From an uncultured Lachnospiraceae bacterium (GTDB lineage Bacteria; Bacillota; Clostridia; Lachnospirales; Lachnospiraceae), in assembly GCA_947627365.1 (NCBI GenBank), contig CANQVT010000011.1:1-56895 (forward strand): DNA of 56,895 nt, in the 5' to 3' direction. The number at the start of each line of letters is the position of its first letter. Positions within the stretch are counted from its first letter, which is position 1. Shown in pieces: positions 26,078 to 34,621 of the stretch. A program made the translations under genes and the position numbers. The notes below the pieces were generated by a model. It was not told the DNA's origin. It saw only the letters and a list, made by a program, of their open reading frames with translations, and ran no database searches.

Positions 26078-26863
26078 TTACTCCCACGTTTTCCATTTAC
26101 TTGTGCGTTTCTCAAGAAAGCGGAACAGAACTTCCTCCATCAGCATCATGATGACGCCGAGGCTGATGATCGTGATCAGGGTGACTGAAGTGTTGGCCGT
26201 GCTGCGACCCACGCTCAGCACATAGCCGAGGCCCCTCGGAACACCGACCATCTCGGCGGCGATCACGACACGCCAGGCAAATCCGAGCCCAAGCTTAAAT
26301 CCGGAGACAATGTATGGAATGATGCTGGGAACGATACAGTGCACGATAACCTGCCAATGGCTGGCCTCCATCATGTGCATTACGTCGTACAGCTGCTGAT
26401 TTACATTCAGGACGCCCTGCAGGGAATTCACGATGATCGGAGACAGCGATCCCATCACGATGATAAAGATCGCGGCGTTGTTGCCGAGTCCAAACCACAG
26501 AATGGCGAGCGGCACCCAGGCGACTCCGGGGATCGGTGAGAAAAAGCGGATCACCGGATAGAGACAGTTGCGAAGCGTCGTGCTCATACCCATCAGGATC
26601 CCGAGCGGAAGTCCGATCGCTACCGCGATGCCGAAACCGATCAGAACACGCCGCATACTAACCCAGATATTGCTGAGAAGATAGCCGCTTTTGAGCATCT
26701 CGCTCAGCTCCCCCGCGACGACGTTCGGCATCGGCAGCAGCAGCTGCGCCGACTTTTGGTCAATACGGCCGAATATGCCGGTCTTTGAGGCGATGGTCCA
26801 TAGCAGGAGGATGCCGGCGATGCCGGCACACCCCTGTAAAAATTGAATGACATTCTTTTTCAT
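26078..26863 (-). CDS. ABC importer permease (SsuC/TauC/NrtB type)
   Basis: A 261-residue BPD-transporter inner-membrane component with six helices. The EAA motif region reads MMEASHWQVIVHCIVPSIIP, and GLGFAWRVVIAAEMVG matches the nitrate/sulfonate/taurine class. It works with the ATPase at 29493 and the binding protein at 26908. It is separated from the binding-protein gene by 44 bases containing a perfect palindrome (26867-26881) over the ribosome binding site. Confidence 0.93.
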   Translation of the reverse strand: MKKNVIQFLQGCAGIAGILLLWTIASKTGIFGRIDQKSAQLLLPMPNVVAGELSEMLKSGYLLSNIWVSMRRVLIGFGIAVAIGLPLGILMGMSTTLRNCLYPVIRFFSPIPGVAWVPLAILWFGLGNNAAIFIIVMGSLSPIIVNSLQGVLNVNQQLYDVMHMMEASHWQVIVHCIVPSIIPYIVSGFKLGLGFAWRVVIAAEMVGVPRGLGYVLSVGRSTANTSVTLITIISLGVIMMLMEEVLFRFLEKRTSKWKTWE

Positions 26864-26866
26864 TTG

Positions 26867-26881
26867 GAAAGGAGTCCTTTC
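26867..26881. repeat. Palindrome at the permease ribosome binding site
   Basis: GAAAGGA-G-TCCTTTC on the plus strand. On the transcript it contains the AAAGGA ribosome binding site, so folding could lower permease translation relative to the binding protein. Confidence 0.45.
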
Positions 26882-26907
26882 ATTTCTTGCTCGCTGTCCG
26901 TCGGATC

Positions 26908-27882
26908 TTACTCAACCGTGTAGAACAGATCCTCCTCGGCTGGAATCTCGTCAATGTAGCCGAGCTGCAGCGCCCAGTTAAGCGTCTCTACGGTCGCTTC
27001 CTTATCGATGTCGTAGGTGTAGTCGATACGCTCGCGCGCTGCGGCGATCGTCTCCTCGTCCATCTCGAGAACCTTGGCGAGCACGGCGTTGGCGCTCTCG
27101 TCCTCATTCAGGAAATCAACGGTAGCCTTGTAGCTGTCCAGGAACGCCTTCAGATCATCCAGGCGGTTGTCGATCATGTCCTGGCTTGCCGCCACCACGT
27201 TGACCGGATAGAACGCGTCGCTGCCGGTCTCTTCCTTAATCTCCTTCGGAGAATCGTAGAGCACGACGATGTCGTCGCCGTAGGTGGCCTCTGCCTCAGC
27301 CGCGAACGGCTCCCAGGTCATCATCGCGTCCACTTCCTTCGAAGCCATCAGAACGGTCGCCATATCGGCGGGCTTCATGCCGGGGATCAGTGTGAGATCC
27401 ATTTCCGGATCCAGACCTGCGTCGCCGAGGATCTTGCTGCGCAGGAGCGCGTCCGTCACGGTCGCGACACTCGGGGCTGCCACGGTATGTCCGGCAAGCT
27501 CCTCCACAGAGGTGATGCCGGTATCCTTGCGCGTCATTAGTACATGACCGCCGCCGTTCGCGGAGGCGACTACCTTCATCTCAACTCCCTTTGAAACCCA
27601 GGTCGCGACCGGGATCACGCCCACGATCGCGACGTCCAGCTCGCCTGCGGCAAATGCTTCCATAATCGCGGCGCCATCCGAGAACTGACTCACCTCTACC
27701 TGAAGATCGCCCTGGTTGAGCAGGCCGTTCTCAATCGCGACAAACGGGGTTGCTGTGCCGAGCGCGATGAGCGAACCGACTCGGATCGGGTCATTGCCCT
27801 CCGCCTGCGCGCTGAAACCGCAGCAGCCGAAAAGCATTGCGGAAGCCATTGCTATGCTTATGTTTCTTTTCCAGTTTTTCAT
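26908..27882 (-). CDS. ABC substrate-binding protein (SsuA/NMT1-THI5-like)
   Basis: A 324-residue exported binding protein. The sequence RVGSLIALGTATPFVAIENG, LDVAIVGVIPVATWV and the MTWEPFAAEAE segment match the SsuA/NMT1 class, which binds sulfonates, nitrate, thiamine precursors and aromatic or other organic acids. The signal peptide ends LFGCCGFSAQA, offering a weak lipobox (LFGC) or a signal peptidase I site. Start 27882 is chosen since AAAGGTGG is correctly spaced and one base separates it from the ligase stop. Ligand is not readable. Confidence 0.9.
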   Translation of the reverse strand: MKNWKRNISIAMASAMLFGCCGFSAQAEGNDPIRVGSLIALGTATPFVAIENGLLNQGDLQVEVSQFSDGAAIMEAFAAGELDVAIVGVIPVATWVSKGVEMKVVASANGGGHVLMTRKDTGITSVEELAGHTVAAPSVATVTDALLRSKILGDAGLDPEMDLTLIPGMKPADMATVLMASKEVDAMMTWEPFAAEAEATYGDDIVVLYDSPKEIKEETGSDAFYPVNVVAASQDMIDNRLDDLKAFLDSYKATVDFLNEDESANAVLAKVLEMDEETIAAARERIDYTYDIDKEATVETLNWALQLGYIDEIPAEEDLFYTVE

Positions 27883-27883
27883 T

Positions 27884-29455
27884 TTAATTTCCACCTTTCT
27901 TCATTTCCTTGAATATGTCGACGAGTTTCAAACGTTGGATCTTTCCATTGCCTCCCTTTGGAAGATCATCTATGAAAAACACCATACGCGGCACCTTGTA
28001 GGCCGCAAGGTGCATGGCACAGCAGTCTTTGACCTGCTCCGGCGTGAGGGAAGCACCCTCTCGCAGCTTGATGAAAGCGGCAACCTCCTCGCCATAGACA
28101 TCGTCCGGTACGCCGACCGTTGCAGCAAGCTCCACCTCGTCCATGCGATAGATCACTTCATCCACCTCGCGCGGGGAGAATTTCTCTCCGGCCCGGTTGA
28201 TCAGCTCCTTGATTCGCCCATCCAGGTACAGATAGCCATCTGCATCGAGATATCCGAGGTCTCCGGAGTGGAACCATTCGCCGGTGAATGCCTTTTTCGT
28301 TTCTTCTTCTTTTCTGAAATAACCTCTGGTGATATTCTCTCCTCGGATCAACACCTCGCCGGTCTGCCCGGCCGGGAGTTCATTTCCCTCCGGATCGACG
28401 ATCTTGATCTGGTTCCCGTAAGGCAATCCGACAGAACCTGGCTTTCGCACAAGAGGCGGCATCGGATTCGTCGTGATCTGACTCGCGCCCTCTGTAATGC
28501 CATAAGATTCAATGATCGGAACCTGGCAAATGCCCTCAAATTCTTCCAGCACAGCGACCGGGAGCGGAGAGGAGGCAGAGCGCGCAAATCTCAGTGAGCT
28601 CCAATCTTTATCTATCGGGATGCCGCGGGCCAGCAGGTGCGAGTACATGGTCGGAACGCCGCTGAACCAGGTCGCGCGGTATTTCTCCACATCTCCCCAA
28701 AAGTTCGTGACACTGAATTTTCCGCCGATCACGATCCTGCCGTCGGACACGAGCGGGGTAATCAAGGTGATCACCAGACCGTTGATGTGAAACCACGGGA
28801 GCACGCACAGCACAATGTCTTTCTCAGTCAGCTGATGGGCCTCTCGGATATGGTCGGCCTTTGAGAGCAGGTTCCGATAGCTCAGGATTACGCCCTTGGG
28901 GTGGCCGGTGGTCCCGGAGGTGTACAGCATCATGGCTGTATCGTCCGGCTGCTGAATGTATTCGGCGCCGTCCGGCTGCGGTATGCTTCCGGTATCCTCC
29001 GGATGGAGGCTACTGCGCTCGTCGCCCGCCGCTGCCTGCCTCGCAATTTTCAACAGGGTACAGCCGTTCTCCAAGGTGATGCGCTCTTTCTTGTACTGCG
29101 CCGGGATGCGGTCGATGAATGTCTCAGACAGTAGAATGGCGGCAGCCTGCGAATCGCTGATCAGGTAGTCCAGCTCTGCAGCCTTGAGTCCTGTGTTGAC
29201 CGGAACCACAATTCCGCCAAACTCAGTAATACCAAAAAAAGAGACAGCGAATTCTACGCTGTTTTCCATCATTAAAATGATAGCGTCTTCGGCGGAAAGC
29301 CCCTGCGCCTTCAGCATCTGCGCCATCGCTTCCGTCTCTGCCTTCAACTGAAGGCAGGTCAGAGACTTCCCGGTCCTCGCGCAGGAAATCAGCTGCCTGT
29401 CCCCGAAGAGCGCTGCTTTCTTCGCGAGTATCTTCTGAAAGGTATTTTCGTTCAT
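27884..29455 (-). CDS. Adenylate-forming acid-CoA ligase
   Basis: A 523-residue ANL-superfamily enzyme that activates a carboxylic acid as the acyl-AMP and usually the CoA thioester. Motifs are MMLYTSGTTGHPKGVILSY (P-loop), ESYGITEGASQ, FHSGDLGYLDADGYLYLDGR and the C-terminal catalytic lysine in GGNGKIQRLKL. It resembles medium-chain, aromatic or carnitine-type CoA ligases; no peptidyl carrier domain is attached. Its position inside the importer operon, directly before the binding-protein gene, suggests it activates the imported acid. Confidence 0.9.
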   Translation of the reverse strand: MNENTFQKILAKKAALFGDRQLISCARTGKSLTCLQLKAETEAMAQMLKAQGLSAEDAIILMMENSVEFAVSFFGITEFGGIVVPVNTGLKAAELDYLISDSQAAAILLSETFIDRIPAQYKKERITLENGCTLLKIARQAAAGDERSSLHPEDTGSIPQPDGAEYIQQPDDTAMMLYTSGTTGHPKGVILSYRNLLSKADHIREAHQLTEKDIVLCVLPWFHINGLVITLITPLVSDGRIVIGGKFSVTNFWGDVEKYRATWFSGVPTMYSHLLARGIPIDKDWSSLRFARSASSPLPVAVLEEFEGICQVPIIESYGITEGASQITTNPMPPLVRKPGSVGLPYGNQIKIVDPEGNELPAGQTGEVLIRGENITRGYFRKEEETKKAFTGEWFHSGDLGYLDADGYLYLDGRIKELINRAGEKFSPREVDEVIYRMDEVELAATVGVPDDVYGEEVAAFIKLREGASLTPEQVKDCCAMHLAAYKVPRMVFFIDDLPKGGNGKIQRLKLVDIFKEMKKGGN

Positions 29456-29492
29456 AATGGATCGTTAGCCCCTTATTTTGTACTAATGTGTT

Positions 29493-30257
29493 TTATATAT
29501 GATCTGTCATGCCGGATGTGGTAAGGCTCAGAATATGATCACGCACCGCGATAAATTCCTTGCTTACTCTGTCGCGCGGCCGCGGCAGATCCACCGATAT
29601 AATCTCTTGTATTCTGGCCGGTGAGCCGGTAAATACGACAATCCGGTCGGAGAGAAATACGGCTTCCTCGCTGTCGTGTGTCACCAGGCATGTCGTAAAC
29701 TCCTTCTTCGCACACAGCTGGACGAGCTCGCTTTGCAGCTTCATCTTTGTATAGGAATCCAGCGCCCCGAACGGCTCATCCATGAGCAGGATCTTCGGAT
29801 TCATGACAAGAGCCCGCGCGATTGCCACACGCTGCTTCATTCCCCCGGAAAGCTGGTGCGGGTACGACTTCTCGAATCCCTGAAGGCCAATCATCTCGAT
29901 CGCCCACTTTACCTTGCGGTCGATGTACTCTTTGTCCCTGCCGGCCATCTTCAGCCCCATCGCGATATTTTTCTCCACGGTCTGCCATGGAAACAATACG
30001 TAATCCTGAAAGACCATCATGCGGTCGCTCTCCGGCTTCTTCACAGGCACTCCGTCTACTTCTACGCTGCCGCTCTCTGGTGTCAGAAGCCCGGCAATGA
30101 TGCGCAGCAGGGTGGATTTACCACATCCGGACGGCCCAACGAAAGAGATAAATTCCTGATTGGAGATCTCCAGCGAGATATCGTTCAGTATGGCCAGCTG
30201 GCCGGAGTTATCATTCTTGGTAAATGATTTGGTAATATTTTTTATGATAATAGCCAT
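29493..30257 (-). CDS. ABC importer ATP-binding protein (SsuB/TauB/NrtD type)
   Basis: A 254-residue ATPase with Walker [10 protein letters not shown], signature [15 protein letters not shown], Walker [13 protein letters not shown] and the H-loop [15 protein letters not shown], matching the sulfonate/nitrate/taurine class. First gene of the six-gene minus operon, 37 bases before the ligase. Confidence 0.94.
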   Translation of the reverse strand: MAIIIKNITKSFTKNDNSGQLAILNDISLEISNQEFISFVGPSGCGKSTLLRIIAGLLTPESGSVEVDGVPVKKPESDRMMVFQDYVLFPWQTVEKNIAMGLKMAGRDKEYIDRKVKWAIEMIGLQGFEKSYPHQLSGGMKQRVAIARALVMNPKILLMDEPFGALDSYTKMKLQSELVQLCAKKEFTTCLVTHDSEEAVFLSDRIVVFTGSPARIQEIISVDLPRPRDRVSKEFIAVRDHILSLTTSGMTDHI

Positions 30258-30396
30258 CGTTATTCCTTCGCAATCTCTGTTACAATCCCTGTTACAAGAT
30301 TATTACAAAAATATAATACAAATATGATGTAAAAAATGTCCTGTAATATTTAGCTTTTCCTCATTTTGGAGGAAAAGTATTGACGGATACCCTAAC
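30258..30396 (-). promoter_or_regulatory. Structured 5' leader of the importer-ligase-MBOAT operon
   Basis: About 140 bases between the predicted start site and the first codon. It holds a perfect 9-base-pair hairpin (30354-30362 / 30369-30377, CTTTTCCTC / GAGGAAAAG, 6-base loop) and two 12-base tandem units near 30273-30296 (AATCTCTGTTAC, AATCCCTGTTAC). It does not match a riboswitch class I recognise. Confidence 0.4.
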
Positions 30397-30402
30397 TATA
30401 AC

Positions 30403-30431
30403 ATTTTAGGATAGACATATACATTTGTCAA
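30403..30431 (-). promoter_or_regulatory. Promoter of the six-gene minus operon
   Basis: On the minus strand TTGACA (30431-30426), exactly 17 bases, TAAAAT (30408-30403). It is divergent from the methyltransferase promoter 50 bases away. Confidence 0.75.
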
Positions 30432-30480
30432 ATGTTAATTGCGCGGATTGAATTTGTTTTCTTCAATGTTCTTATATGTT

Positions 30481-30509
30481 TTGACAAAAGGGCATATTTA
30501 TGCGAAAAT
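30481..30509 (+). promoter_or_regulatory. Promoter of the RNA methyltransferase gene
   Basis: TTGACA (30481-30486), 17-base spacer ending TGC, then GAAAATAAA. Almost the same as the deoC promoter at 33196. Confidence 0.55.
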
Positions 30510-30550
30510 AAATCAATATTATTAAGAAGATTCTGAAAGGAAAACGGGTT

Positions 30551-31690
30551 ATGAAATTAAAATGTCCGGTACAAAAGCGCTGTGGCGGTTGTCGATTTCT
30601 ATATCTGCCCTATGAAGAACAGCTTGCGCTCAAGCAAAGGCAGGTAGAAAAGCTACTGAAGCCGTATTGCCGCGTGCACAAGATCGTCGGGATGGAGGAT
30701 CCGCTCCACTATCGAAATAAGGTTCATGCCGGGTTCGCGCACAGAAGGGATGGCAGTGTTGTCTCCGGAATTTATGAGGAGGGAACACACAGAGTTGTGC
30801 CGGTGGACGAATGCCTGCTGGAGAATCAGAAGGCAGACGAGATCATCCGGACGATTCGTGGCTTGCTAAAGTCCTTCAGGATCAGGATCTATGACGAGGA
30901 CAGCGGGTACGGGCTGCTGCGGCATGTTTTGATCCGCACAGCGCATCAGACCGGGCAGATGATGGTAGTACTTGTGCTGAGGTCGCCGATTCTGCCGTCC
31001 AAAAACAATTTTGTCAAGGCGCTTCGCGCGGCGCATCCGGAGATTACCACGATCGTTCTGAATGTAAACGATCGCAGAACCAGCATGATACTCGGCGAAA
31101 AGGAAACGGTGCTCTACGGGAAAGGCTATATTGAGGATGTGCTTTGCGGTCGCCGCTTCCGCATCTCGGCAAGATCTTTCTATCAGGTAAATTCCGTTCA
31201 GACGGAGGCGCTGTACGCGAAGGCGATCGAGCTGGCAGGACTGTCCGGGCGGGAGCGTGTCATTGACGCTTACTGCGGGATCGGGACGATCGGGCTGATT
31301 GCCGCGGAAAAGGCCGGGGAAGTGATCGGCGTTGAACTGAATCACGACGCGGTGCAGGACGCGATTCGCAACGCGAAGGCGAACGATGTGAAAAACATTC
31401 ACTTCTACGAAAACGACGCCGGGAGATTTATGGTCGGCATGGCAGAGCAGGACGAGCATGCGGACGTCGTGTTTATGGATCCGCCGCGAGCAGGAAGTGA
31501 TGAGGCATTTCTCTCCTCAGTCGTGCGGCTTGCCCCGAGGCGCGTCGTCTATATCTCGTGCAATCCTGAGACCCAGGCCCGGGACCTGGCCTATCTGACG
31601 AAGCACGGATACCGCGCACAGGGGGCATGGCCGTATGACATGTTTCCATTTACAGATCATTGCGAAACCTGCGTGTTATTATCCAGGTAA
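30551..31690 (+). CDS. RumA/RlmD-like RNA (uracil-5-)methyltransferase
   Basis: A 379-residue TrmA-family enzyme forming m5U in rRNA or tRNA with SAM. It starts directly at the iron-sulfur region (CPVQKRCGGCRF), so the N-terminal TRAM domain of RumA/RlmCD is missing; this shorter form occurs in Clostridia. The SAM core has DAYCGIGTIGL, then MDPPRAG and the catalytic cysteine in VVYISCNPETQARDL, ending DHCETCVLLSR. Whether the target is 23S U747/U1939 or tRNA U54 cannot be told. Confidence 0.92.
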   Translation: MKLKCPVQKRCGGCRFLYLPYEEQLALKQRQVEKLLKPYCRVHKIVGMEDPLHYRNKVHAGFAHRRDGSVVSGIYEEGTHRVVPVDECLLENQKADEIIRTIRGLLKSFRIRIYDEDSGYGLLRHVLIRTAHQTGQMMVVLVLRSPILPSKNNFVKALRAAHPEITTIVLNVNDRRTSMILGEKETVLYGKGYIEDVLCGRRFRISARSFYQVNSVQTEALYAKAIELAGLSGRERVIDAYCGIGTIGLIAAEKAGEVIGVELNHDAVQDAIRNAKANDVKNIHFYENDAGRFMVGMAEQDEHADVVFMDPPRAGSDEAFLSSVVRLAPRRVVYISCNPETQARDLAYLTKHGYRAQGAWPYDMFPFTDHCETCVLLSR

Positions 31691-31731
31691 TAGCATTGAA
31701 AACAGATTCTCCTGAGGTTGTCTCGTTATTT

Positions 31732-33075
31732 TCATTTGCTGAATCGGTAGATTCTTACGCCGTGTCCGGGGACGTCTGCGGATATTGTATTTCCATCGAT
31801 GCGGCAGGCGCTTTCGCCCCAGAGTTCGCGGATTTCTCCCGCGGCTGGGCCGGAAAGTCCGGCGGATTTTCCTTCTGCAGACTCCTGCTGAGATGTTTTT
31901 ATGCCCATGATTGCCTCGGGCAGCTCGGCGGAGAGCTCTGCCTCATCGTCTGAAAGGTTAAACAGTGCGACACGTACGCAGCTAGTGCCCGCAGAGATCC
32001 ACACCGCCTCGCGGTCAGAGCGCTTAAGCTGTATCGCTTTGCCGTCTTTTAGCATCTCGAGAATATCCGGGTTGGTCAGCAGCTTGAAATTCTTTTCGTC
32101 GAGCTGCGGGAGGTCGGTGCCAATCATCAGCGGCGAGCGGCAGATGCACCAAAGCGTCATCATGGTTCTAAGTTCGTCGTCAGTGAAGTTCGAGTACCAT
32201 TCATGACCGTGACCCTTGCCCAGTTTGCCGATCGGCAGCATATCACAGTCTGGCCAGCAGCCTTCACGGGTGTGATCCTGCCACTGCTCGCAGCGCCAGA
32301 ACATATTCTTCAGAAGCTCCCAGTTATCCCAGAAATCGTCTGTGATGCGCCACATATTTGCATTCTGAATGTAGTGGCAGGCGTTCTCTACATGTGCAGG
32401 CCCCGGAGAGAGGCTGAGGACGATTGCACGTCCGCATTTATCGATCGCCCTGCGGAGCATCCTCGTCTCCTCCCAGCCAGAAAAACGCTCGACCGGGTAC
32501 ATCCAGCTGTCGCAGATGTCGTCGCACTTGATGAAATCTACGCCCCAGTCAGCGTACATCCGGATGACCGAATCGTAGTAAGCCTGCCCGGCTTCTGTAT
32601 GTCGGACGCCGTACATATCCGGATTCCAGCCACAGATCGAGGAAGAATCCGCAATGTCGCTTGCGTTTACGTCCGTTCCGAGAACCGGCAGGTGCCGATG
32701 TGCGGCGATCCGCGGAATTCCCCGCATGATATGAATGCCGAATTTGAGCCCGAGACTGTGGACGTAGGATGCGAGCGGTCCGAATCCCTTGCCCCCGACA
32801 GAGCTCGGAAAGCGCTTGCCTGACGGCTGCAGTCGCGAGTATTCGTCAATCTCAAACTCCTCAAAAGGAATATACTGATAAGTGTCCCGTCTTGTTCCAG
32901 CCGCGTTTGAGTACCACTCAATGTCAATAATGACATACTCATAGCCGTATTGCTTTAGGTTTTGGGCCATGTACTCGGCATTGGCCCGAACCTCGTCCTC
33001 GGTCACGGTCGTGTCATAGTAGTCGTAGCTGTTCCATCCCATCGGCGGGGTTACAGCAAACTTATTCTTATCCAT
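31732..33075 (-). CDS. Alpha-galactosidase, glycoside hydrolase family 27
   Basis: A 447-residue retaining galactosidase. It begins with TPPMGWNSYDYYDTTVTE, then YVIIDIEWYS. The nucleophile aspartate lies in DFIKCDDICD and the acid/base region in MWRITDDFWDNW, followed by a C-terminal beta domain. There is no signal peptide, so it should act inside the cell on imported galactosides. Start 33075 follows GGGAGGG; an upstream in-frame extension is not conserved. Divergent from deoC, with its own promoter. Confidence 0.93.
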   Translation of the reverse strand: MDKNKFAVTPPMGWNSYDYYDTTVTEDEVRANAEYMAQNLKQYGYEYVIIDIEWYSNAAGTRRDTYQYIPFEEFEIDEYSRLQPSGKRFPSSVGGKGFGPLASYVHSLGLKFGIHIMRGIPRIAAHRHLPVLGTDVNASDIADSSSICGWNPDMYGVRHTEAGQAYYDSVIRMYADWGVDFIKCDDICDSWMYPVERFSGWEETRMLRRAIDKCGRAIVLSLSPGPAHVENACHYIQNANMWRITDDFWDNWELLKNMFWRCEQWQDHTREGCWPDCDMLPIGKLGKGHGHEWYSNFTDDELRTMMTLWCICRSPLMIGTDLPQLDEKNFKLLTNPDILEMLKDGKAIQLKRSDREAVWISAGTSCVRVALFNLSDDEAELSAELPEAIMGIKTSQQESAEGKSAGLSGPAAGEIRELWGESACRIDGNTISADVPGHGVRIYRFSK

Positions 33076-33124
33076 AATTACCCTCCCTTGTTCGTTTTTA
33101 AGTAGGTATCCATTCCTAAAATGT

Positions 33125-33153
33125 GTTATAGCATTTCCTGTGTGGAATCTCAA
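33125..33153 (-). promoter_or_regulatory. Promoter of the alpha-galactosidase gene
   Basis: Minus strand TTGAGA (33153-33148), 17 bases, TATAAC (33130-33125). Confidence 0.6.
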
Positions 33154-33195
33154 TTGAAAATTGCGCATTTTTAGCAGCAAATTGAATAACATGTT

Positions 33196-33224
33196 TTGAC
33201 AAGCCCTCTCTTTTGTGCGAAAAT
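33196..33224 (+). promoter_or_regulatory. Promoter of deoC
   Basis: TTGACA (33196-33201), 17 bases ending TGTGC, GAAAATAAA from 33219. Confidence 0.6.
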
Positions 33225-33272
33225 AAAAAAGCCAAAGACAAATACAGGGAACAATTGAAAGGAGCAAAGGGT

Positions 33273-33917
33273 ATGAATTTAGCAGGCATGATAGACCATA
33301 CGATGTTGAAGGCGGACGCGCCGCGCGACGTGATCGTGCGCTATTGCGAGGAGGCGAAGCAGTACGGATTCGCCTCTGTGTGCGTCAATTCCTGCCGCGT
33401 CCCGCTGGTAGCACAGCAGCTGCAGGGCAGCGATGTCAAGGTGTGCTGCGTGGTAGGCTTCCCGCTCGGCGCAATGCTGACGGAGGCGAAGGCGGCCGAG
33501 GCGAAATTTGCCGTCGCGGCCGGTGCGCAGGAAGTTGATATGGTAATTAACATCGGCTGGATGAAGGACAAGGACTATGAGGCGGTGCAGAAGGACATCG
33601 AGGCGGTGCGCGAGGCGACCGGAAAGAACGCAATCCTGAAGGTGATCATCGAGACCTGTCTGCTGACGGACGAGGAGAAGGTCAAGGCTTGCGAACTGTC
33701 CGTGGCGGCGGGCGCGGATTTTGTCAAGACCTCGACCGGCTTCAGCACAGGCGGGGCGACCGCGGAGGATGTGGCACTGATGAAGAAGACGGTAAACGGC
33801 TGTGCGCTCGTGAAGGCTAGCGGCGGGATCCGCACGAACGCGGACGCGCTGCGGATGGTTGAAGCCGGCGCGGACCGGATCGGCGTCGGGAACGGCGTGC
33901 CGCTGCTGGGTGCGTGA
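33273..33917 (+). CDS. deoC: Deoxyribose-phosphate aldolase
   Basis: Cleaves 2-deoxyribose-5-phosphate to glyceraldehyde-3-phosphate and acetaldehyde in deoxynucleoside salvage. The 214-residue class I aldolase has [10 protein letters not shown] at the N-terminus, the Schiff-base lysine in [10 protein letters not shown], and the second lysine in [10 protein letters not shown], ending [11 protein letters not shown]. Start 33273 follows GAAAGGAG. No other deo genes are adjacent. A scarred copy of its 3' part lies at 37803. Confidence 0.96.
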   Translation: MNLAGMIDHTMLKADAPRDVIVRYCEEAKQYGFASVCVNSCRVPLVAQQLQGSDVKVCCVVGFPLGAMLTEAKAAEAKFAVAAGAQEVDMVINIGWMKDKDYEAVQKDIEAVREATGKNAILKVIIETCLLTDEEKVKACELSVAAGADFVKTSTGFSTGGATAEDVALMKKTVNGCALVKASGGIRTNADALRMVEAGADRIGVGNGVPLLGA

Positions 33918-34052
33918 CGGGGGAGGCTGCTGTTAATAAGGTCTTATAAAAATAAAAACAGGTTTTCTGCTGATAAATCTCTCAAAGAGTAATGTACTGG
34001 CATGAAAGGATAAATATCAACGGGAAATCTGTTTTTAAATTTGGAGGCTACT

Positions 34053-34484
34053 ATGAAGCTTCTTCGTATCACTGCAGGGATTGCCGCTGTTTAAGGAGAA
34101 ACTTGATATAGGTTTTATGCGCAGCAGAGAATAACGGAAGAACATAAGAAACTTCAGCAATACGGATTCTGAACTCACGCCGTGAAAAAATTAAACTCAA
34201 CAAAATATATGAACATAAGGTAGACGTTATCAATGTAACTACTACGCCCGAAATAGAAATGTTGCTCATACTTCGTGAAGGCAAGTATAAGGATTTTAAG
34301 GAATCCGGGGAAGAAGCCAAGTGATTTCTGCAAAGAAGATCTCAAGATGCCGGATGTAAAAAGCTATAAATTTGTCAAGGACTATTTTGCAGATCTGGCG
34401 AGTCTTGTGGAGGCTATAAAGAAATATCATGAGACAGCGAAAGTGAGGAAAGGAGAGTATACGTTGTTGGATTTACTGAGATAG
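34053..34484 (+). pseudogene. Degraded ORFs: remnant of an ATPase-type gene and its 3' neighbour
   Basis: A good ribosome binding site (TTGGAGG) precedes MKLLRITAG, then reading continues only through frame changes: LPLFKEKLDIGF in +1, AQQRITEEHKKLQQYG in another. From about 34170 the frame gives NSRREKIKLNKIYEHKVDV and TTPEIEMLLILREGKYKDF, then after a further shift KPSDFCKEDLKMPDVKSYKF to GEYTLLDLLR (69-codon ORF from 34275). The first part resembles N-termini of AAA_15/AAA_21 ATPases; the second looks like a short partner protein. Internal parts are deleted. Both assignments are from memory of family style. 33918-34052 holds nothing else recognisable. Confidence 0.5.
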
Positions 34485-34533
34485 GATGCCTGCGATCTGG
34501 AGTCCGGATAGGCGGGATTTATTATATCAAGGC

Positions 34534-34563
34534 TTGCACGTTTCAGTGCTTTTGTGGTAAAAT
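34534..34563 (+). promoter_or_regulatory. Promoter of the DUF4143 ATPase gene
   Basis: TTGCAC (34534-34539), 18-base spacer, TAAAAT (34558-34563). Confidence 0.5.
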
Positions 34564-34621
34564 GTATGCATCTAAAATTTTTGCCGAATTAGACATATTT
34601 TTTAGATGAGGAGGACGGGAG

